A DNA stretch of 37,463 nucleotides. Source: Nostocales cyanobacterium Centralia_MAG_434. Its GTDB lineage: Bacteria > Cyanobacteriota > Cyanobacteriia > Cyanobacteriales > Nostocaceae. The position numbers and the translations under genes were made by a program. Under the pieces are notes generated by a model. The model was given only the letters and a program-made list of their open reading frames with translations. It did not search any database and was not told the DNA's origin. The stretch is from contig JAJPJF010000205.1 of assembly GCA_021324415.1 (NCBI GenBank), positions 1 through 37,463 of the forward strand, given 5' to 3'. This document shows, piece after piece, positions 24,460 to 33,489 of the stretch; the first letter of the stretch is position 1, and each line of letters starts with the position of its first letter.

Positions 24460-26292
24460 ATGCTGAAATACAAGAAAATTCCTATTTTTTATGATTGTGT
24501 AAAGGCCCAGTGGCCACTTGCTGTCAAAGCAATTGTCTTCTCTGTCTTTGTCGCATTGTTTGAAGTTATTAGTAACTCCTTAGTTTTTCCATTAATACAA
24601 GTTCTAAATAATAATAATCAAGTATCGTTTACTCGTATACCAGCTATATTAAGAGCATTATTTCTCATTTATGCAAAGTTTCCAAAGCAAGAGCAATTAT
24701 TAATAATTGCACTCAGTCTGTTCTGTTTAACAATTATCAAGAATACGAGCCTTTTTTTCGCCCAAGTTAACATGAATGATTTTAAACTACGGGCTGGTAA
24801 TCTACTGAGGCAAAAGTGTATTGAACGTTTATTACATCTGGATATCAATTTTTATACGCGCCGCAGTCAAGGTGAAGTTTTGAGTTATGTTAATGAGCAA
24901 ACTCAACGTAGTGAGCCCATATTTTATTATTGCCTTGATATCATTAAAGAAATATTAGTAATTGGTTTCCTGTTATCATTCCTAATTATTTTATCTCCAA
25001 AACTAACTATATTTACAGTATTTAGTTTAACAATTGTTGCATTATCCTTACGAAGGGTAATCAAGCAAGTTCAGATTCATGGTGGCAAAGTTGTCAATGG
25101 TATTGAAGCCTTTTCTGCATTGATTACTGAGACTATTAGTGGTATGAGAGTTGTCAAATCCTTTAATGCAGAATCAAGAGAATTGCAGCAGGCCAAGCAA
25201 TCTCTTAATAATCGTTACAAAGAAGAATTAAAGTCCTACAAGATTTTATCGGCTATTGGACCTTTAAGTGAAACAGCGGGAATTTTAATTTTAGTAAGTA
25301 TCCTCCTTGTAGGAGCAGGAACTCTTGCAACTTCAGGAAATATCAATCTCTCTATTTTGCTAACATATATGTTAGCCTTGCTCCGAATTCAGCCTAGAGT
25401 CAGTGTCCTAAATCATTTAAGATCAGAAATTTCTTTACAGTGGGGAAGTTTAGAAGCCATACAAGGATTTTTGTCCAGTACTGTTGACTTGAGTATACGA
25501 GATGGTAAGTATGCTTTTCAAGGTTTGAAATCGGCTATAGTTTTTGAGCATCTAACCTTTACTTTTCCGACTAACTCGGAACCAACATTATATAACATTA
25601 GCTTCAGTGTTCCTAAAGGAACAACAACTGCAATTGTAGGACCTTCAGGCAGTGGTAAATCTACATTAGTAGATTTGATCATGCGGTTTTATGATCCTGA
25701 CAGTGGGAGTATCAAAATCGATGGGATTGATCTCCAAGATCTCCAAATTGGATCTTGGCGGCGATCTATTGCTATGGTGAGCCAAGATACATTTTTATTC
25801 AATAGTTCTATCCGAGAAAATATTGCTTATGGTCGTCCTGATGCAACAGATTCTGAGATAGTTGAAGCAGCTAAAAAAGCATATGCCTATGATTTTATCC
25901 AAGACTTACCTCAAGGTTTTGAGACAAGAGTTGGTAATCGTGGTACCAGACTTTCTGGTGGTCAGCGACAGCGGATTGCAATTGCTCGAGCGATTTTATG
26001 CGATCCCGATATCCTTATTTTAGATGAAGCGACTAGTGCCTTAGATTCAAAGTCAGAAAGGATTGTTCAAAAGGCAATTGAGGAAGTCAGTCGTAACCGC
26101 ACAGTGATTGTGATTGCTCATCGTCTCTCTACAATTGAGAGATCTGACAAAATTCTTGTTTTAAAAGATGGGAAGCTGTTTGAGCAAGGTACTCACCAAG
26201 AGTTGTTAGATCAAAAAGGAATCTATTATTCACTATATGAGTCACAAAAGTTTTCAGATAACTCAGCTTTTCATTCTGAAACAAACTCATAA
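24460..26292 (+). CDS. ABC exporter, fused permease-ATPase (MsbA/PglK/HepA-like)
   Basis: 610 residues. Membrane domain 1-330 with about six helices, then the ATPase: Walker A GPSGSGKST near 393, Q-loop MVSQDTFLFN, signature LSGGQRQR near 498, Walker B ILILDEATSAL near 520 and H-loop AHRLS near 553. Known relatives flip lipid A (MsbA), lipid-linked heptasaccharide (PglK), O antigen (Wzk), or in Anabaena are needed for the heterocyst polysaccharide layer (HepA). With no Wzx in the window and a Wzy-like gene downstream, it is the best candidate flippase for the lipid-linked repeat unit. Substrate is inferred. Confidence 0.93.
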   Translation: MLKYKKIPIFYDCVKAQWPLAVKAIVFSVFVALFEVISNSLVFPLIQVLNNNNQVSFTRIPAILRALFLIYAKFPKQEQLLIIALSLFCLTIIKNTSLFFAQVNMNDFKLRAGNLLRQKCIERLLHLDINFYTRRSQGEVLSYVNEQTQRSEPIFYYCLDIIKEILVIGFLLSFLIILSPKLTIFTVFSLTIVALSLRRVIKQVQIHGGKVVNGIEAFSALITETISGMRVVKSFNAESRELQQAKQSLNNRYKEELKSYKILSAIGPLSETAGILILVSILLVGAGTLATSGNINLSILLTYMLALLRIQPRVSVLNHLRSEISLQWGSLEAIQGFLSSTVDLSIRDGKYAFQGLKSAIVFEHLTFTFPTNSEPTLYNISFSVPKGTTTAIVGPSGSGKSTLVDLIMRFYDPDSGSIKIDGIDLQDLQIGSWRRSIAMVSQDTFLFNSSIRENIAYGRPDATDSEIVEAAKKAYAYDFIQDLPQGFETRVGNRGTRLSGGQRQRIAIARAILCDPDILILDEATSALDSKSERIVQKAIEEVSRNRTVIVIAHRLSTIERSDKILVLKDGKLFEQGTHQELLDQKGIYYSLYESQKFSDNSAFHSETNS

Positions 26293-26386
26293 TGAGCAAA
26301 TAGTCAATATCATGAGTTGCAATGCAACTTATTATTAGCTTATCTCTCAAAAACAGTCATATCTATCACTTAATTTTCTAAGAAAT

Positions 26387-27418
26387 ATGCAATTAACAGT
26401 AATTATTCCAATTTATAACCGTGCTAAAATGCTGTTTCATGCATTAGAGTCTCTACAATGGCAAACTTACAAAGATTTCGTCATAGTTATTTGTGATGAT
26501 GCTTCTAAGGAAAATCTTAAAGAAGTCGTAGCTCAGTTTCCCAATCTCAATATTGAATATCACTATTATGAAGCCAATGCAGGTCAGTTTAAAAATGCTA
26601 TGCGGGGAGTAAATCTCTGCAAAACTCCATTGATGAAATTTCTTTATAGTGATGACCTACTTTTTCCAAAAGCTTTAGAGAGGCAAGTCAAGGCTCTTCA
26701 GGAAGCACCTGATGCAGCAGTGTGCTTAGGAGGTATTGCAGAATTTGAGGAATTAGCAGAACAGAATACAATCAACTTGCTCAATTATTCTAAAGCTTAT
26801 ATTCCTCAACCAAGAAACGAGAAGCAATGGGCAAGACTTGAAGAATATAGTGGCTTTGTTCCTAGTGCTTGTATGTATCGTACAGAGTTTTTTCGTAATA
26901 TAGGCGGTTTCAACACTGGTCTAAGAGGGATAGCCGACTGGGAGATATATGTAGCTTTGTCTTCCCATTATCCTGTTGTCGCTGTTGATGAACCTGTTTG
27001 CGCTATGCGTTTCCATGCCGATCAGGTAGTCAAAAAATATTGTTTGGGTTCAGATGCACTGCTAATTAAGGATGTTTTTTGGATGACATCAAATGCTAAT
27101 CCCTATCGAACAAGACTTGGTCTTCCATGGTCTCAACAGCTTTTTTTACGACAGGATATATGTTGGAGAGACTTACGAATTTCTCTATCTTCAGAGTACA
27201 GGTTATCCTTACTTAAGAAGTGGTTGGACATAGTAGCCCAAAATAACATGCTACTGCCATTCATCATTGGTTTTCCAGTGTTTTTAGTTTTAAAGATACT
27301 ACGTAAGCCAAAAGTTCAGACAAGGATTCTTAATTTAGAAAAATACAAAGATATGATACGCTCCATCCTCTTGCAGACGAAAACAAAAAATGTAGAAGAG
27401 GTAATTTTGGATTGCTGA
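26387..27418 (+). CDS. GT2 glycosyltransferase
   Basis: 343 residues. GT-A fold opening with QLTVIIPIYNRAKMLFHALE and VIVICDDASKENLKEV; the donor-binding acidic motif is LYSDDLLFPKAL. The C-terminal part holds AMRFHADQVVKKY and a hydrophobic stretch LLPFIIGFPVFLVLKIL (about 287-303) that may anchor it to the membrane. It would add one sugar to the growing lipid-linked unit in the cytosol. Donor and acceptor are unknown. It opens the second half of the glycosyltransferase array, about 95 bp after the ABC exporter. Confidence 0.9.
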   Translation: MQLTVIIPIYNRAKMLFHALESLQWQTYKDFVIVICDDASKENLKEVVAQFPNLNIEYHYYEANAGQFKNAMRGVNLCKTPLMKFLYSDDLLFPKALERQVKALQEAPDAAVCLGGIAEFEELAEQNTINLLNYSKAYIPQPRNEKQWARLEEYSGFVPSACMYRTEFFRNIGGFNTGLRGIADWEIYVALSSHYPVVAVDEPVCAMRFHADQVVKKYCLGSDALLIKDVFWMTSNANPYRTRLGLPWSQQLFLRQDICWRDLRISLSSEYRLSLLKKWLDIVAQNNMLLPFIIGFPVFLVLKILRKPKVQTRILNLEKYKDMIRSILLQTKTKNVEEVILDC

Positions 27419-27513
27419 TTTAATGTGATATTGTTGCACGTATCTCCAAGCAACTACTTGGCTTTGCTTCTTCATTGAAGGTTGTTTAGCTATCAAATAT
27501 TAACTGGAGCAAC

Positions 27514-28704
27514 ATGAAACTGTGTTGGCTAATTCCTAGTGATCGCAGTGGTGGAATATCTCCTGTCGCTTTGTCTTGTTGTCGTCAAGTATCTCAGGCT
27601 GGACACGACACAACAATGCTTATGCTCCTCACACCCACTTGGATCGGTGATGATTATGATTTCCGAGTCTTGTCTTTGGGGTTGAGAGGATGGGCTCCCG
27701 AAACACCAATAAAGCTACTGCATTGGCTAGAAGAAAATCCACAGGATGTGTTGTTTTTTAACGCATGTGGAGAATTTGAAGCTCTTATTCCATATTTGCC
27801 ACCAAACATTAGGTGTGTTTTCGTTGTTCATGACACTGCACCTGGATACTGGTGTAAAGCTTTGGAAGAAGAAGAGAATCTAGATGCAATTGTTGCTGTA
27901 TCTGAAACTGTAGCCGGTAAATTCCGGCACCGCCTTAAACAACCTCAAAAACTTTCTGTAATTTATAATGGTTGTGCATTTCCTAAACTACTGGATACAG
28001 ATGCTATACGACAAGACGATTTGATATTTCTGGGTGGTGACAATCCAACAAAAGGAGCCTTTGATGTTCTCAAATTATGGATACAACTAGTGAAGCTAAG
28101 GTTTAGAGGAAAGCTGCACTGGTTCGGCAATGTGACGCCAGAATGGAAAACTAAAATTAACCACTTGCCTGATTCTGAGCGTATTCATATTTATGGTTAT
28201 GTTTCACGGGATGTGATTTTTTCTACATTAGCATCAGTAAAAGTGTTACTGATGCTGAGTCGTGTAGAACCATTTGGGATGGCAACGATAGAAGCAATGA
28301 GTATGGGATGCGTGCCAGTTGCTTGGGATGTAGAAACTGGGACAAAAGAAATTGCTACGGCGAATAAAACAGGATTGTTTGCTCCTTTGGGAAATATGGA
28401 AATCCTTGCCAAACAAGTTCTGTATGCATGTGAAAACTATCAAGCTTTTCATGCATCCGTCATTGAACGCGCACGCATTCACTTTGACGAAGCGGTCATG
28501 GGGAAAAACTACGAAGCGCTGATTAATCATATATCTACTCTGCAACCGATAGAAAGGAGTAAAAAAGGTCAACAACCAACACCATATAAACCTCCTGTAC
28601 ACAAGTTTCAGCTTTTACCACCCCGCCTACGTTCGGTAATTAGAGAATTTATTGGGAAATCACCTTTTTTTGGATACTGGCTACGTGATATGCGTGGTTT
28701 TTGA
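27514..28704 (+). CDS. GT4 glycosyltransferase
   Basis: 396 residues, GGAG 4 nt before ATG 27514. The N-terminal half starts MKLCWLIPSDRSGGISPVAL, with a glycine-rich acceptor loop. The C-terminal half has LIFLGGDNPTKGAFDVLKLW and the retaining GT-B motif EPFGMATIEAMSMG (E-x7-E). The tail (about 350-396) is basic and polar, with the LRDMRGF end. Retaining transfer from a nucleotide sugar to a lipid-linked acceptor is expected; the sugar cannot be told. It sits in a same-strand run of glycosyltransferase genes. Confidence 0.9.
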   Translation: MKLCWLIPSDRSGGISPVALSCCRQVSQAGHDTTMLMLLTPTWIGDDYDFRVLSLGLRGWAPETPIKLLHWLEENPQDVLFFNACGEFEALIPYLPPNIRCVFVVHDTAPGYWCKALEEEENLDAIVAVSETVAGKFRHRLKQPQKLSVIYNGCAFPKLLDTDAIRQDDLIFLGGDNPTKGAFDVLKLWIQLVKLRFRGKLHWFGNVTPEWKTKINHLPDSERIHIYGYVSRDVIFSTLASVKVLLMLSRVEPFGMATIEAMSMGCVPVAWDVETGTKEIATANKTGLFAPLGNMEILAKQVLYACENYQAFHASVIERARIHFDEAVMGKNYEALINHISTLQPIERSKKGQQPTPYKPPVHKFQLLPPRLRSVIREFIGKSPFFGYWLRDMRGF

Positions 28705-28730
28705 GTATTTATACTATATGATTGTATGTT

Positions 28731-29870
28731 ATGAGAAAACTTAGTTTTCTATTTTTAGGTGCGAATAGTCCTTGGACTTATGGTCTGGCAGAAGCAATAT
28801 CTCAAAACCACCATACCCACGCTATAGAATTTTACGATTGGCGGACTTACTATCTTCTTCGCCCAACTTGGTCAAGCCGTATCCCTCCATCTTTTTTACA
28901 GCGTTCGATGCACGTCATGCCTACTGGCTATGCAGGACGGCTAGAAAAATTATTCCGATTTTACTTACAACAACTCATTCAACGATGGTGCAATCGACTA
29001 AGGAGAGTTTCAGGTGAAACTCCTTGGGTCCTAGCTTGCCACCCTTATCTCACCTATTGGGTTCGCAGAGTCCCAGACAATCGTTTGATTTATTACAACT
29101 TCGATGACTACGTTCTCTACCGACCAAACCGAGAAAAGAAAATATTAGATCAAGAAAAGGAATTAGTCGAACGTGCTACTATTACCCTCTGCGCTTCCCG
29201 CTCCCAATTGATTACCCTTCAGAAGCGTCATCCTCAGAGGGCATCCCATATTTATCATTACCCACATGGATTTGTAGATACCTACCTGAATTCCCAACCA
29301 GACGACCCCCCAGAACCAAAAACTGTGGGTTATGTGGGTAATTTAGGCGATCGCTTGGATTGGCAATTAATTTATCAAGTCATCAAAAATTGCCCAGAAA
29401 TAACTTTTGTATTCGTTGGGGGTCGAGACGATCAAGGAATTCTCAACCCAGAAGATTGGCGATTAGCTCGTGAGGCAGTTTTGGAATTGCCAAATGTCCG
29501 TCATATTGGAAGGGTACCATCAGATCAAGTGGCTAAGTATTACTGGTCTTGTGCAATCAATTGGATTCCCTACCTAGTGAATCACCAGTTTAATCAAGCA
29601 GCATGTCCTACCAAAATTATGGATGGCATTGCCAGTGGTCGCCCGATTTTAAGTACTGATATACCAGAGTGTCGTTTATATCCTGAGTGGATTACCATTT
29701 TCCATTCTGCTGAAGATGCTATCGAATTTATCCGTAAGTATTCAGCTTTATCACAACGGCCTGAAGCTTATGAGAAAAGTTTAAAGCAACTAGAGTTTGC
29801 TCGTCAAAATACTTGGCAAATGCGCGCTCAAACTCTTGAAAACTCTCTATTAAAATTATGCTCAGTTTAA
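28731..29870 (+). CDS. GT-B glycosyltransferase, GT4-like
   Basis: 379 residues from ATG 28731; TTG 28722 would add three residues. The start MRKLSFLFLGANSPWTYGLA and an Arg/Tyr-rich acceptor half (NFDDYVLYRPNREKK) lead to a C-terminal half with TVGYVGNLGDRLDWQLI and VFVGGRDDQ. The donor site shows QAACPTKIMDGIASGRPIL, a form without the classic E-x7-E. That type occurs in teichuronic-acid/WcaI-like and other capsular transferases. It follows the previous gene by 26 bp and precedes the next by 3 bp, so it is in one operon. Sugar specificity is unknown. Confidence 0.85.
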   Translation: MRKLSFLFLGANSPWTYGLAEAISQNHHTHAIEFYDWRTYYLLRPTWSSRIPPSFLQRSMHVMPTGYAGRLEKLFRFYLQQLIQRWCNRLRRVSGETPWVLACHPYLTYWVRRVPDNRLIYYNFDDYVLYRPNREKKILDQEKELVERATITLCASRSQLITLQKRHPQRASHIYHYPHGFVDTYLNSQPDDPPEPKTVGYVGNLGDRLDWQLIYQVIKNCPEITFVFVGGRDDQGILNPEDWRLAREAVLELPNVRHIGRVPSDQVAKYYWSCAINWIPYLVNHQFNQAACPTKIMDGIASGRPILSTDIPECRLYPEWITIFHSAEDAIEFIRKYSALSQRPEAYEKSLKQLEFARQNTWQMRAQTLENSLLKLCSV

Positions 29871-29873
29871 GTA

Positions 29874-30911
29874 ATGCAGATTTGTTTGTACTCTAGTGTC
29901 TTTTTTCCCAGTGTTGGCGGTATTGAACAGGTAAGTTCTACGTTGGCTACATACTGGGTTAAGCAAGGGCATTTAGTGACTGTTGTTACTGATACTCGTG
30001 CTACTGATGCTCAAGATGAAGCTTCTAGCTTCCCAATTATCCGTTGTCCCAAGAAAGCAACCTGGAAATCTATACTACCGACTATCGATGTTATTGTTTC
30101 TAACGGTTATAGCCTTCGGCATTTAGGTCCTTGGCTGTTATCTGGTAAGCCTATCATTTGGATACATCAAACCTATATTCCTAAATTAAGTGATGCACAA
30201 GGTAACTTGCGAAATCTGCTTCGATCACTAATAGGACGAGTAATGTTGCCTTTAGCAACTCGTCATGTATATATTAGTCAAGCTATTCAGAAGCAGGTGG
30301 GAAGCCAAAAAGGAGTTGTGATTAACAACCCCGTAGATACCTCTTTTCACCCGTTACTTGATGCAACAATTGAAAATGATTTTGCCTTCTTTGGGAGAAT
30401 GGTCAGAGACAAGGGTGTAGATACCTTACTGGAGGCATTAGCGATCTGTCAGCAAAAGAGAAAAATTTATAACATTGATTTATATGGAGAAGGTCAATCT
30501 CTAAAAGAACTACAAGCATTAGCCCAAAATCTAGGAGTAGCATCACAAGTACGCTGGTATCCTTTCGTACGAGGTGAAGCTCTGGTGAAGGCAATGAATT
30601 TAGCTGGTGCTGTCGTGATGCCATCTCGATGGGCTGAGCCGATGGGTGTAGTTGCAGTAGAAGCTATGGCTTGTGGCAAAGCTGTCATTGGTTCACGCCT
30701 AGGTGGCTTAGGTGAAGTGTTGGAAGGCTATGGTATGACCTTTGACAATGGCAATGCTGAGCAGTTAGCAGAATGTATGATTCAGTTTAAAGAGTATCCA
30801 GATTTGCGTGTCACTCTGGAAAAGAAAGCATATGAGCGCTCACAAGATTTTGCAATTGAAATAATTAGTTCCAAATACCTACAACTATTTGAGAGTGTCT
30901 TGAAAAACTAG
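29874..30911 (+). CDS. GT4 glycosyltransferase
   Basis: 345 residues; starts 3 bp after the previous stop. N-terminus MQICLYSSVFFPSVGGIEQV has the Gly-Gly-x-Glu loop common in GT4. Middle: VFHP-like turn and NNPVDTSFHPLL. Donor half: FAFFGRMVRDKGVDTLLEAL and EPMGVVAVEAMACGKAVIG (E-x7-E). Predicted cytosolic, retaining. The NDxD-type Ser/Gly residues for the nucleotide are as in other family members. It is part of the transferase run; the sugar cannot be inferred from the sequence. Confidence 0.9.
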   Translation: MQICLYSSVFFPSVGGIEQVSSTLATYWVKQGHLVTVVTDTRATDAQDEASSFPIIRCPKKATWKSILPTIDVIVSNGYSLRHLGPWLLSGKPIIWIHQTYIPKLSDAQGNLRNLLRSLIGRVMLPLATRHVYISQAIQKQVGSQKGVVINNPVDTSFHPLLDATIENDFAFFGRMVRDKGVDTLLEALAICQQKRKIYNIDLYGEGQSLKELQALAQNLGVASQVRWYPFVRGEALVKAMNLAGAVVMPSRWAEPMGVVAVEAMACGKAVIGSRLGGLGEVLEGYGMTFDNGNAEQLAECMIQFKEYPDLRVTLEKKAYERSQDFAIEIISSKYLQLFESVLKN

Positions 30912-30915
30912 AAGC

Positions 30916-32073
30916 ATGGCTCCAAATTCGAATATTACTCGTCTCAATTCTATTGATGCGCTAAGAGGATTAGCTGCTCTTATCGTTGTTATCTATCATG
31001 CTAGAGCGATTTTGTGGGTAGGCTTGAGTGAAACATGGAAAAGATATGGACTGAGTCCAAATATTAATAGCTGGTTGGGATATGCAACAACACCTTTTTC
31101 TGTCGGTGGATTAGCAGTTGTACTATTTTTCGTCCTCAGTGGTTACTGTATTCATCGCAAAGGTGCTTTAGCATTAGCCTGTAATCCTGATGCAAAACTA
31201 GATATTAAACAGTTTTTAATCCGTCGTTTGTGGAGAATATACCCAGTTTATGTTTTAAGTCTTTGCATAACAGCAATTATTGATTCATATCTCATAGCCC
31301 ATCAATCTATATCTGTTCTTCCCGGACAGGATGACTCATTTTTTGCTTTTGCTATGAGTCTGTTATCTCTCCAAGGATTAGCAGCACCTCAATTTGGCAG
31401 TAATGGAGTTTTCTGGACTTTAGCGTTAGAATTACATTTTTATCTGATTTATCCCTTATTATACTATATATCTCGTAAATACGGTGCAACAAAAGCTACA
31501 ATTGTTACTCTAATAGCAAGCATAGCTTATATCAGTTTTGATATTCTTTCCGGATTTTCAGCAAAATTACCCTACCGTACTAATGGTGTACCTATCTTTT
31601 TGCCTTATTGGTTCACTTGGGGATTTGGATTTTATTTAGCTGAAGTGGAAGCTGGTAGAGCTTGTCTTCCTAAAAAATTTTATATACTCTCTATAGTTGG
31701 TGCTATGCTGACTGTGCCTGCACTGATATCAGGATATCAACCACTTAGTTATTTCACTTCTACCCTAACTTTCGGATGGTTACTATGGTGGAGTACAACC
31801 TCTCATGGTGAATTTTTCTGGAAGAACTTTTTTGGTCAAATGTTATCTAAAGTTGGGACTTTTAGTTACTCTCTATACGCTATTCATCTACCTTGTATAC
31901 TAATATTCAAATCTCTGATATCTCCTAAAGAAGAACCATTTATTAGCTTAATACCCGCAATCTTCGCTATTGCTGTGTCAGTGATATGTGGTTTCCTACT
32001 GTTTATAATAGTTGAACGATGGACTTTAAAATTTCCTTCACAGTTGAAATTTTTATTTGGTTCGCATCGTTAA
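30916..32073 (+). CDS. Membrane O-acyltransferase (acyltransferase 3, OafA/YrhL type)
   Basis: 385 residues, about ten membrane helices. The N-terminal signature RLNSIDALRGLAALIVVIYH carries the conserved Arg and His of acyltransferase 3, and FFVLSGYCIHRKG follows on the second helix. FLIRRLWRIYPVYVLSL and FWTLALELHFYLIYPLLYY are the standard third- and fifth-helix motifs. Known: these enzymes O-acylate (often acetylate) sugars of polysaccharides across the plasma membrane using acyl-CoA. There is no C-terminal SGNH domain. It probably decorates a sugar of the unit made here; the site is unknown. Confidence 0.92.
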   Translation: MAPNSNITRLNSIDALRGLAALIVVIYHARAILWVGLSETWKRYGLSPNINSWLGYATTPFSVGGLAVVLFFVLSGYCIHRKGALALACNPDAKLDIKQFLIRRLWRIYPVYVLSLCITAIIDSYLIAHQSISVLPGQDDSFFAFAMSLLSLQGLAAPQFGSNGVFWTLALELHFYLIYPLLYYISRKYGATKATIVTLIASIAYISFDILSGFSAKLPYRTNGVPIFLPYWFTWGFGFYLAEVEAGRACLPKKFYILSIVGAMLTVPALISGYQPLSYFTSTLTFGWLLWWSTTSHGEFFWKNFFGQMLSKVGTFSYSLYAIHLPCILIFKSLISPKEEPFISLIPAIFAIAVSVICGFLLFIIVERWTLKFPSQLKFLFGSHR

Positions 32074-32092
32074 TTATGAATAATATTTTTTT

Positions 32093-33337
32093 ATGAATAA
32101 ACCCAAAGTTTTAGTAGCACAGTTAGGTGCTAGAAAACATTATCAAGAGCCTCTACTATTTCAAAGTTGGGGTATCTTAGATAGATTATACACAGATTTA
32201 TACTCAGGTCATAGCACTATTGCAAATCTATTACGTTATCCTCAAATTTACAGTTATCTACCCAATGCCTTTAAGAAAGTTCTAGATCGATACGAGCCTG
32301 GTCTGAAAAATGCCAAAATCATTCACTTTCCAAAATTTGGATACAAATACGCACAGCTTCTGAAGAAGGCTTCACCTGAACAAGCATCCCAAATATTTAT
32401 TTTGGGAGGGCAGAAATTTTGCCAGCAGATTTTAAAACATGGTTTAGGAGATGCTAATACCATCTATGGATTTAATAGTGCTTGTCTGGAGTTATTTGAA
32501 TATGCGAAAGCTCGAGGTATTCGGTGTATTCTAGATCAAACACTGGCTGATTACTCACTTGTACATAAGCTTTTATTAGAAGAAGAGCAGCATTGGCAGG
32601 GATGGTCATTAACACCATTCACTGTCAGTAGTGCTGACTTAGAATTGATGGAGCGAGAGCACCAAGAGCAAGATCTCGCTGATGGTATTATTTGTGGTTC
32701 TAGTTTTGTTCGAGACTCCTTAATCACGAGAGGCGTTGATGCTAATAAGATAGATGTGGTGCCATTAGGTCGCCTGAAAGATGAAAAATTAATTCAGCAT
32801 CAACCGTTCATCCAAACCCCAAAACAGAGAGGGGACGGCTTAAGAATTTTATTTGTCGGTTTAGTGGGGTTACGGAAGGGAATTCCTTATTTACTGGAAG
32901 CTCTCAGACAGATTAAAGGAGAAATACCTTTTACTTGTAAAGTGGTAGGACCTTTGGAGATCAAGCCTGAGCGTGTTACTGAGTATAGTGATGTGTGTGA
33001 CTTTTTGGGAAGAATACCCCGCTCTCAAGTAAAAGATTTATATAGTTGGGCAGATGTATTTGTACTCCCTTCTATTTGTGAAGGCTCAGCAATGGTAACT
33101 TATGAAGCACTGGGTCTAGGAGTGCCTATTATTACTACGTATAATTCAGGCTCTATTGTCAGAGATGGAATTGATGGTTTTATTCTACCCATTAGGCAAA
33201 TAGGAGCAATTGCTGATAAATTGCTAAAAATTTATGCAACCAGCAATTGCTGTGAAGCGGAAGCAAAAACTCAAGAATATTTAAAACTTCAAATGAAGAA
33301 ATCAGAAGATGATCTGTGGAAAATCATGAAAAATTAG
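32093..33337 (+). CDS. GT4 glycosyltransferase
   Basis: 414 residues. N-terminus MNKPKVLVAQLGARKHYQEP has an acceptor half that differs from its neighbours (LYTDLYSGH, GFNSACLELFEYAKARGI). The donor half is typical: RILFVGLVGLRKGIPYLLEAL, then CEGSAMVTYEALGLGVPII with an E-x7-E-type motif, and a loop WADVFVLPS. A retaining GT-B enzyme is expected. It starts 19 bp after the acyltransferase stop. The unusual first half may mean a distinct acceptor. It is separated by 152 bp from the polymerase gene. Confidence 0.88.
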   Translation: MNKPKVLVAQLGARKHYQEPLLFQSWGILDRLYTDLYSGHSTIANLLRYPQIYSYLPNAFKKVLDRYEPGLKNAKIIHFPKFGYKYAQLLKKASPEQASQIFILGGQKFCQQILKHGLGDANTIYGFNSACLELFEYAKARGIRCILDQTLADYSLVHKLLLEEEQHWQGWSLTPFTVSSADLELMEREHQEQDLADGIICGSSFVRDSLITRGVDANKIDVVPLGRLKDEKLIQHQPFIQTPKQRGDGLRILFVGLVGLRKGIPYLLEALRQIKGEIPFTCKVVGPLEIKPERVTEYSDVCDFLGRIPRSQVKDLYSWADVFVLPSICEGSAMVTYEALGLGVPIITTYNSGSIVRDGIDGFILPIRQIGAIADKLLKIYATSNCCEAEAKTQEYLKLQMKKSEDDLWKIMKN

Positions 33338-33489
33338 TATATTTTTTTACAAGTTTTTATAGGCGACATTAGCCAGAGTTAAGCTTTGATGAGATTTATT
33401 TTGGAGGAGATACTGTAAAGACTGCTACTATTGTGTTGATGATATTACAATAGATTAAGCGGACATCAATGATATGAAATTTTACTCTT